From Tiliqua scincoides (lineage: Eukaryota > Chordata > Lepidosauria > Squamata > Scincidae): a DNA stretch of 64,000 bases. The stretch covers positions 8,856,315 through 8,920,314 of the forward strand of contig NC_089830.1 in the NCBI RefSeq assembly GCF_035046505.1, in the 5' to 3' direction. Below, one piece after another: positions 13,201 through 23,800 of the stretch (positions are counted from its first letter, which is position 1; every line of letters starts with the position of its first letter). Under the pieces are notes generated by a model. That model worked only from the letters and a program-made list of their open reading frames with translations. It searched no databases and was not told the origin of the DNA. A program made the translations under genes and the position numbers.

Positions 13201-14773
13201 CACCCAACAAACAGCCAACTTGAACTGCTTTGTGTTGGTATTGTTTCCACTCAGTCTTTGTAAGTTCCCCCTTCTAGGAAGCCAGCAATTGACCCCACTG
13301 GATAACTGACATCCTGATCCCCATTCAAATGTATACATACTCCAAGCACCCAGCCTTGTGTTAGCAACCAAGCTACCATCCAACTCAGTCTGTCTCCCAA
13401 CCCCTTATAAGAGAGGGCTTCCTCTCACATGCTCTCTCTCTTTCCAAGGCCCAACACATCTGTGTTGTGTCAGAGGGTCCTCTCCACAGGACTCCTCCAC
13501 CCCCCTCCAACTGCTCTAAAGGACAGGTAACTATCTTGTGTCTGGAACTCTTTCCCTTCTTCTCCCCCCTTTTTTCTCCCCTTCTCTCCCCATCTTTAGT
13601 TAGCAGGTTGGCAGAGCAGGGACCCCAAAAATCCTTCCCTACAACCCTTCCTTTTTCTGATTTCCTCAGATGCACCAAATACTCTTCACACGCAACCACC
13701 ATGAAAGTTAGGTACATTGGATTCAAGCATTAGGACCAAGAAATATCATTTCTCCATGTGCATTATTTTTACCTTTGTTCTTTTGTAATAAACCATAATC
13801 TTTTGTTGAAAGTTATCTTTCTCTCAGTCTCCTCTTTAAGCAAAAGGGAATTTCTCTGCATTAGCCATCTTGTTATCCAGTCTACAATCCTAATGTTCCA
13901 ATAAGGGCAGTGTAATAATTCCCCTAAACAAAACAGCCCTTTTGGTAACATCCAGGTATACCCAGCAGGTGGACCTGGGTTCCAAGTCCAGATGGGAGCC
14001 CAGGTTACCCACCCAGCAAATAGCCACAGAGGCTATAAGCTCTATCCACCTGGTTGACCTGGGCTCTGAAAGTAGTGCTCAAGGCCCCCTTCCCCATACA
14101 GACACTGGATCCACCCCTGATTCTAAAGAGATTCAACTCTCAGAAAGATAGGAGAATTCAGCTCTACTAGGTAGATTCAATAATTCAAATCTTCTGTACT
14201 TTGCTTTTTAAAAGTAATGAGTATTGTAAAAAACTAATGTTCCAATGGCATTACTGTATTTGACTTGCATATCTTTCCTCTTGCTTTTATGTAAATAAAT
14301 TTTATTTTAGTATGTTTCAATGTATCAGCAATGTGTTATCAGCTAATGAAAGGCTTTCAATACAAGCAAGTACTACCTTATCACAGTGATATGTTTTACT
14401 TTTGCAGGGATGCAAACCTATCTTTTGTGCTGGTGTGTAAAATGAAAGGATATATTGCATGTTATTTCTATGTAGACAAATACATTTTACACTGCATACA
14501 GAGATGCATTGATTCTATGCAAATTATTGTTACATTGCTTTACTGGTAATGAATGTGTGTTTCAATAACCCCCCAAAAATATTTTCTCTTCATGAAATTT
14601 GGGGTCTTTGATGTTTCTCTGCACTTATCCCTTCATTTTGCACACCAATATAGATACCCAACATAATTGCCCCCCCGAAAAATAGTCCCCCCCCCATCTC
14701 TAGAATCCTGGCTACGGGCCTGACCTCCCCCCTTTTCTTGCTTGTGTTACTCTTGTGGATCAACAGCAACGTG

Positions 14774-14840
<67 letters not shown>

Positions 14841-17800
14841 AAACAGTGAGCAAAAAAGTGCAGTCAGACACCCCATCTGGCAGTGCCCAATGAATGAACG
14901 AATGAAACAGGCTTTGGGGGCTCAGCACCCACCATAACTGGAAATGAATGTGGCACCACCCACCATTTCCCAGCAGCTCAGGATGGGTAGTCCCCCAGTA
15001 AAAACATCCATACATTGTTGCTGCTGAAAGCATGATGCTGTTGATGAGGATCCCTAGGGTAGCACAAGCAAGAAAAAATGGGAAGGTCCCTGCCCCAAGG
15101 AACTTACAATTGGTAGCCTAAGAAGGGGGAGGGAGAGATAAAAGAATGAATGTGACTCACAACAATGTTATACATGTACTCAAATTACAAGCCACCAGTC
15201 TACACTGGTTTAACTAGTTTGGCCTACAGTGGTCTAAACAAGTCTGGCACAAAGCGGGAGAAGCAAAGTAGAGCTTAAAAAACTTCAGTGAGATGCAGAA
15301 CCTCAGAGAAAACTCTGTCAGCCAGTACCTTAGCCACTCCTTCAACAGCACAGGGTGGCACGGGCAGGTCATGGAAGGAGCCCTGCATGGCAACAGGGGG
15401 TCCAACCTGTGATACTGGCATACCATACCCACAACCTGCGATCCAACAGTGCCTCTCACACTGTAGGCAGTGCATTGGCACAGACAGCTAGGAACCCAGC
15501 ACTCGGGGTTTGAATCTGATTATGCCACTCACCCAGACACACACTGCCAAGAATATATATTTTGACCACACAAAACCAAGGAAAGAAAGAGAGCCACTTG
15601 GGAAGGGGCAGGCATACAGAAAACACACACACAAAGGGTTCAAGTCCCTGTGGAAGAGCCCACATGCTAGAAATAATCTTTTTTCTGGGGAGAAACTGGG
15701 ACAAGCCATAAGGGAGTCCCAGCTGCACACAGATAAACAGCAAAGCTCATACGTAGTTCGTCACACAGAGATCCAGGCAAGGCAAACCAAATTTAGGCCC
15801 AGGCACCAGAAGTGTTAATATCAAGGCCAAAGTCATGTTTGTCCAGAAACGCCTATGGCAGAGACAAAAAGGGACACAAAGGCAGATCTGGAATCTACAC
15901 TGATCAGCCTCTAAAGGGTCTCTCTTAACCACTCAGCCACAACAGCAGACATGCAAAGAGCACTACATGGGGCATTTAGCATCCTGCAGCATCAGCCAGC
16001 TATATACACCAGGAACCCAGAACCTGTCGATACAATGCTAGCACAGTGGGAGAGTACAAAGCTGATACGGGGAAGCTACAGATTTAACCCTGAGAAGTGC
16101 TCTCTCACTAAAATGGCCCAGAGGCACAAATAGATGCACACTGGCTTGGAGACAACTGCACATGAATCAGTTAGTGGGTGCACTCCATGGCCCAATCGCC
16201 TTTCTGGCATGTGACATGAGTTCCCTTCTATATCAGCCCACCCATCTAGCCACACACTCGGAGACCACAAGGGGAAGCTACAACATCCCTGGTAGTAGTG
16301 ACCAGTGTGATTCCAGCTGTTCCTCTGTGGCGTGGTCGGCATACTTGTCCTAGGGCTGCTGTGGCTTTGCAAACTCTATGATAGACAGTGATACAACAGG
16401 TACAGCCAGGCCTCACTTTGTTATCTGTCAGTTTACTCTCAAAGGCACCAAAAGCCCTGATGGAACAAGATGGCTGGCAAGCCCACATGTGTGTTTCAGA
16501 TGCTGCTGCACCCCTGATGCTGTTCAATAGAGGCTTTGGCTTGATTACACTTGCAATTTTCTTGGCAGGTAAGAATCTCTTCCTCTCACCCCAGTTTTTT
16601 TCTTCAGCGGAGCTCAATAATGGTAGGGAAGGGGGTTCTCTCTGGAGAGAGATCTGCACTGAGCCCATTCTCTTGCTCCAAGGGGAAGGGGGCAGGATCT
16701 TCAGGGTTCACAAGGTGCATGTTCACTGGTGCAATGGAGGCAGTCAGCTGGGGAGAGAGAGTGGGAGGAATGACACTGGCTACATTTGGGGTTAATGAGT
16801 AGGAGATGCCAGCAGTGATGCACATGAACACTGTGTGTGGTTAGATGGGCTGATGCAAAGGAACTTGTGTTACAAGCAAGTCAAATTGTTGGCCCACATC
16901 ACACACTTTCTGATTGGCTCATGCGCAACAGTCTCCCAGCCAGGACTGTCTGTGGTTCCTTCAGGCCCATTGCGGTGAGAGCTCACATCTTAGGTTTGAG
17001 ATTGTGACCATTCCTGTATGCCAGTGGCTTCCAAACATTTTTTATCTGGCAGCTCCCTTAACCTACTGGGCCATTGGCTGCAGCTCTCTATTAGGGCTAC
17101 AATCCTATACACATTGTACAGGGCAGTGTGTTTTTTTGTGAGGGTTCCGTGGATCCCCGACTGGTTTCCATGGCTCCCTGGGAAGCCACAGCTCACAGTT
17201 TAGGAACCACTGCTGTATGCAACCACACTTTTCCCCATAGCATTCCGTACGCAGATTCCATGTTGATGTACATGGCTAGACAGGAGGAGGGATTACTGCA
17301 GGATGCTATGAGGTGTCCTTTTCCTGTGACTTGCTGGGGTTGAATGGTTAGAGAGTTGCCCCTTAGACTAGACAGTGTGTGAGACTAAGACCTGCCTGGT
17401 CTTTCTACTTCGTTTCTGGCCAGTCATGCCAAAGGTGAGTTTATTCTTGGCTATAGCCATCATCTAAGCTAGGCTTGAACCTGGCTTTTCTGGGTCTCAG
17501 TAGAGTGAGTTACCAACATTCTTATTTAGTCAAGTGCAGTTGGGGCTCCCCTTGTGGCCTGTCCAAGGTCCTCCCCTGGCAAAAAGTCTCTTTCCAACAG
17601 ATGGGTTTCCTCACAGGGACTTGGGCCCTTGCCCTGGGGAGGCCTGTGCATTTATTCTGCTTACCTGCCTTTCCCAAGGTAGTTCTCTTCCTCCCCTTGA
17701 TATTCTTAGCAGTATGCATGTGGCATAAGGGAATTTGAACTTGGCGTACTGGGATTCCAGGCTGAGCTATGTTTCTGCCACTTGGGTGCCTGTGTCATAG

Positions 17801-20800
17801 TAGCTCCTGCAGTAGAAGACACTGCAGCAGCCTTTTGCTAGGTGGGTTGTGGTTGTGGTATGTTGAAGTCATGGGGCCTCTCCACTGCCATGCTCCTTTC
17901 ACGTCCTGTTCACTTGATGGCACTGTCAGCTTGCCACACCATGAAGGGTACCTAGGACAGGCAAGAAGTGCTGGAATAGTGGCTGACAGCTTTACACTTC
18001 TTTGGGGTTTTTAAAGCTCTTTTTCCTTCTTCCCCATTATGCTGGATTATTATAGGATACACAAGGTACAGTTAACACAGTGTAGATAGGCTGATGGATC
18101 AATTGAAGCAGTGTTCTTCAACCTATGAGTCATGACCCCAATGGGTCATGAAGCATCATTTGCAGGGTTGCAGCAACCTTTCAAAGCCTAGGATCCAATC
18201 CAATAATGGTACTGTCTTATCAAAACTAAGTTCCTGATATACTCCTAAAGAGCCTTTTCTTGCTGTCTTCCCCCACAGCTCCTAAAGCCAGCCCTGCTCA
18301 GATTGCTACCTCACAGGGTTGTTGTGAAGACACAAGAGGTAGGGGGAAAGGGGGTGGGTGGCAACCAGGTTGGGGGTGGGCAGATCAGGTTCCAGGAGAG
18401 GGGACAAAACTGGCAGTGGGTTCCCATTATTTATTTACTGGGGTCGTAGCATGAAAACGGTTGTAGACCACTGACTTGGAGTAAAGGATTGTCTTGCAAA
18501 GCTTCATTTTGACTGGGAAGGGGAACTAAGCCAAAGTGGGCAGGGTAGCACCTTGAAGGTGTTCCAGCAGGAAATTCCAGCTTCAAGGGTGAGCACAGGA
18601 AACAGGTGGGCTGAGTTGCTCAAGACAGGAAGAGAACACAGGAGAGCCTGAATGACAAAGGCCAATTGTTTCATGCTAAGGCTTTGATGCCTTGGGAAAT
18701 GCACAGGTTGGGCCTCACAATATAAAAATGTGGGTTTGGATTAGTTTTTTGTGTTATTAGTATTTTTAGTTCCCAGAGTATTTATCCATCCTTCAGAATG
18801 CTTTTACCACCTAGCCATACATAATTTGCCTATTATAATTTACTGAACGCTCTGAATGTACCTGGCACTTTACAAGCTAAGCAACAACAATAAAACCCTT
18901 GGAGTGCTAGCAGCTAGACAAGATGGTGGATAGTGGAGGTGGCAGAGTTGCAAGAGAATGGAGAATAATCTCTACAGATTGATGAGAAGTTGCAAGAGGA
19001 CCCATCTCCTTAGAGCACAATCTATTAAGAAGGAAGTCCCATTTGTCTTCAGTGGGGCTTACTCTCAAGAAAGTGTGCATAGGATTGCAGCTTTACAGGA
19101 TCAAGACATTCTGAGTATGGGAAAGGGAAGAGAAGCATCTCACAAAGGAACGGCTTACTCTCTCAGAACTACTGGTCTCCTCCACATTCCAGAATGACCC
19201 AGTGGCTGACATTGCTTTAGCACCATAATGGGACATGTCCTCAAGCCTTGGGAGCCAGTCAAGATATAGAGGTGACACAGGTACGGATTCAGCAGTAACA
19301 AGACAAAGCTCTGTTCGGCTCCTGGTAGCAGCAAGACTTAGAGCCCAGTCCTATCCAATTTTCCAGCGTTGATGCAGCCATGCCAATGGGCATGTACTGC
19401 ATCCTGCAGTGGGTGGGCAGTCATAGAGGCCTCCTCAAGATACATGGTTGGCAACCTTCAGTCTTGAAAGACTATGGCACCCGGTATTCCCAGGCGGTCT
19501 CCCATCCAAGTACTAACCAGGCCTGACCCTGCTTAGCTTCTGAGATCAGCCAAGATCGGGTATGTGAACATATATTCCTTATGTTGGGGCTGCACTGCAA
19601 CTACATAGGTGCAGGGAAATTTGACAGGATTTGGCCCTTAGAAGCACTATACAGCTTGTGAGAAGCAACAAGCACACAGCCAAGGACCTCTCTTTCCATA
19701 TGCTAGACACCAGCATATCCTTATAGTTGGTTCTTCAACCTTGGGGTTCTTCAACCACTGGTTCTTCAACCTTGGGGTTGGGACCTCAATGCAGCCACAA
19801 AGCCTCAGTTACGCAGTTGGAACAACATGAGAATGAAATAGGTTGAAGTCCCACTGGACTCAAGTACCATCAGGTAAAGGGGGAGTCATCTGGTGTACCC
19901 TTTCAGGTACCAGGAGATTGTGTCCCAGTCCTGCTCACATTCATAGCAATTGTGCTTAAATAGCTTTCAGTAGAGTCAGGCTTCATGTTGACTTTTTCTG
20001 CTCTTTCTAATATTTGGTTACAATGAACAGTGCTGGGAGGGCATAACGAGGGTGGGGAGAGGGTTGCGCTGGGGATGTGGGTCGGCGGATAGGGTCCTGG
20101 GAGGGAGGCTGGATCAGTGATGGGTTCCCCAGTCTCATATTTTATTTATTTGTATATGCGAGTCGGGGCACAAGAAATGTTAAAGACCACTGTTATAGTT
20201 AATGGCTTTCCTTTTCCAGCCAGGATGCTGAAATCTGGGAGCTGGATGTCAGAGTGTGGTTAGCTAGTCTGGTCAGCTAATCTAGGACTCAGCCTTACAA
20301 AATATTAATAATAAGAAAAGTCTAGAGTGCCCAGTCCTCTTCACTACCAAGTCAGTAACCAAGGCTAGCTCCTATCCACTGGGACTTCCATATCAGGTTG
20401 CACCACTTCCAGGCAGGCTGGTGCCCCAGATCCACTCATGTAAAAATTAAGCATGGGTTGATGCCCACCACCAGCATTGACCCACATCATACCTGGGCTG
20501 CAACAATTCTGGACCTCTTGCAAAAATGTTCGCGTCTGTGAGCCAAACGGCAGCTGCACTAGCAAGCTGGCATCTCTGCAGGTTATGCGGACTGTTACAT
20601 CAGAGCCTGCAAACAGAGAATACAAGAGTGGAGGAGAGCAGCATGAACGCTGTGGCTTGATCTTGGGAGAGGTTCACCTATGACAGTGGCTTATTTACCT
20701 CACACCAGCACTGCCCAAAAGAACCGCCAGAACAGAGGGGATGAATGATAGGATAGCACTTGAGCAGCTTGCAGACAGGGCTGCTGTGCATACTTTGTGC

Positions 20801-23800
20801 ATACAAAATAGCACCACAGAAGAGTGGCATTTATGAGAATCCTGATTTTAATTTTTTCAAAAAGCAAAATTCTAGTCCTCATTGCTGCAGAGATGAGCTT
20901 GAAAACATGGCAGTCAGTGACAAGCAGCCTCTGAACTGAACCAGGCTGAGATGGGCTTCCAGGCTTTGCTGACATCAGAGTTTTTTTTTCCTGTCCCTCC
21001 CCATGGCTAATGGAAGAAGAAAAATATTATGCTTTTATTTATTATTTAAAAGGTTTCAACCTCACCTCTCAATGCAATGCACCCACTGGCCTGCATTATT
21101 TTTGAGAACCAGCAACTTGGCTTTCTTAGGTACAAAATTTGAATTATACAGTGCAGTGTCATGCTCACAGTCCCACCTGACAGGATGTGGGGTGAAGGAG
21201 TCTTAGAAGGGGAAATGTAGAACTGCTTTTCTTTTTAGAATCATCATTTGCCAGACCTATAGCAGCAGATGAGATACTTACCTATAACATGCAGATCACA
21301 CTCTTGGGGGACTGTCAACAGAGAAGGAGAAGTGCAGTTAGCTGGCCAGGTCATGAACTGCTATAAAAACATAACTAGTAATGATGCATTGGCTTAGGGC
21401 AGGAGAAAGCCCTGCATCATTACCCAAAAAGATAGCTGCAAGATTAGCAGGGGATGACATTGGCACTGTTGGGCAGAGAGAACATCTGTCTCCTGGCTCT
21501 CTTGGGGCACAATCCTATACTTCTGAAACACCAATCTGAGCAGCATAGGATATGGTGTATGCCCATGGATGCCATTGCAATGAAAGCAATACCAGCATGA
21601 CAACAGTCCCAACATCACACCGATGTGTGTGCCACAGATGCCAACTTCCCTCCAACTCTTCAAATTCCCAAATGGGGTGGATGTGTGGGAGGGACCTGTA
21701 GGCAAGATGAGGAGGGGTGGATGTGTGCTAGACCCCCTCCAGTTGATTTTCTTGGCCCAAAAGTCAGCAGAACACTATGCTGATGTCAGAGCTGGTGTAG
21801 GAATTTTAAAAGTCATAGGAAACAAAAGAGAAGGAAAGAACATCGCAAAAACGTCTCACCACCCCCTTGGCCCTATCTACGCTTACTTTCCTATGATGGA
21901 GCATAGCATACAGACTACCTTTGGTAGCTAATGACAGAACACCAACTCCAGTTCTAAAGCCTCTGCCAGGGAGTCCAGAATTCAGTGAGGGGGTGCACAG
22001 CAAGGAATTATATTTCTCTGGTCTCAAGTTGTCCACACTTAGAGTACATGCACACTCAAGGGGACTGTGATAATGGGAACTATGGAGAAAGGGCACTTTT
22101 GTGCAAATAACTTGTTGATCCTTGGCAAGATTATGGCAAGATACTTTGGGCTCAAAACTATTCAACTTTCCAACACTAATGCCCAGCCAATGGGACATTT
22201 GTGGCATCCTGCATTGGAGGGGCAGTCACAGAGGACTCTTCAAAGTATGGGGATGTTTGTTCCCTTAAACTCGGGGTGCATTGCAGGTGCATCAGCGCTG
22301 GAAAGTTGGGTAGCACTGAGCCCTTTGTCAATTCTCATCTTCTAAGAATTTTTATTGCAGGGACTCTGTCTTCTGTGCAGGTCAGCCATTAGGGCACAAT
22401 GCCCCCCCCCCCCCCAGTTAGCAGCTGTGTACTCATTCCTGAGTGCAGCTGGGGGAAGGCTTCAACCTAGTGGTGGCTGTTTAGTGCAACTGTTCCCACC
22501 CTCTGCTTGGTTTTCCCTGCCAGTGCTTCTTTGGCCATTGGCAGGGGCTTGGTAACCATTAGCTCCTTGCACATCAGAAGAATGTTGATTGGTGGAAGGG
22601 TTTCCACACAGCCACGGGGGGGGGGGGCTGTTCCAGTTGCCTGGGCTTTGTTTTCCCCTTTCCCTTTGTGCTGGACAGGTTTAGGTTATAATGGACATCA
22701 TGCCAACATAGTAATGATGCTGGCACAACTCTGGCATAGGACTGAAGGTTGATTCTGGATTCAACTGCTGGCATAGGTTCATGGTTGATTCTGGATCCCC
22801 TCTTCATGTGGAATCCAGATCATTTTGATGATCCAAAACAACAGGCAAAAAATATGTAGAAGACTCCCTTCCCATCAAAAACCATAAGGGGGTAACAGGC
22901 TCTACCTTCTTCTATTGCAAATTCATCCTGAATGAGCAGGATTCTTTCTAGGCAGACATCCTCTGCAGTGATGGCCATTCGCCGGTGTGTGTACAGACAA
23001 ATCCTGTAAGCACAGAGCAGGGAGAAGAGACAGCCAAGCAACCTCCACCATCAGCAACCATCGTTCCCACAGACAGCAACAGTCAGGTTAATGCCTAGAG
23101 TTCACACCTCAGCACCCTGTCTACTGCTCCTCAGCACCATGCATGCTGCCACCATCATGCAGCAAAGATGAGCAGAGGGGAATTGCATGCAGCAGGAAGT
23201 CAGACCACCACCATCGGGAGTGGGGTACCTCCTGACACTCATTTACTAGATCTACAACACACTATCACCTTGCAGCAGCACTGCTCAGTTATATTTTTGT
23301 AAAGCAGCCACCAGAAATAAAAGCAGAAACAACCTCAGCTCTCACGGCCAGCCTGATTGGAATGCTGATCCAGAGGCATGAATGCCTCTCGAGGATGGCT
23401 GTCCTTCTGAATCCGCACCCGCACCCATGGTTCTGAGCCAGGTCTGGGATACTGCTGGCATTGTGCTCTTTGGCATAGGATCATGCCATTGGTCATGTTT
23501 TATCCTGGACTTACCTGGGAGTAAGACTCACTGACTACAATACAATTTACTTCTGAGAAGTCGTGCCTTGGATTGCACTCCAAGACACATGGAAGCATCA
23601 CATTTTATTATTGAGCTTTGAAAGCCGCCTTGGGCATTTGCTTTGGCATGGGAAAGGCGGGATATAAACTTTCATAACCAACATCAGCATCCTGAGAGCC
23701 CAGATGGTGTAGCGATTCTGGAGTTGGATTTAGACCTGGAAAATCCAGGTTCAAATTCCTGCTCAGCCACAAAACTTCCTGGGTGAACTTGAGTCAAGCT

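Noticed and set aside
14331-14549. A 72-codon frame, possible small gene
   Set aside because: A/T-rich sequence within or beside a transposon, with no similarity or splice context.
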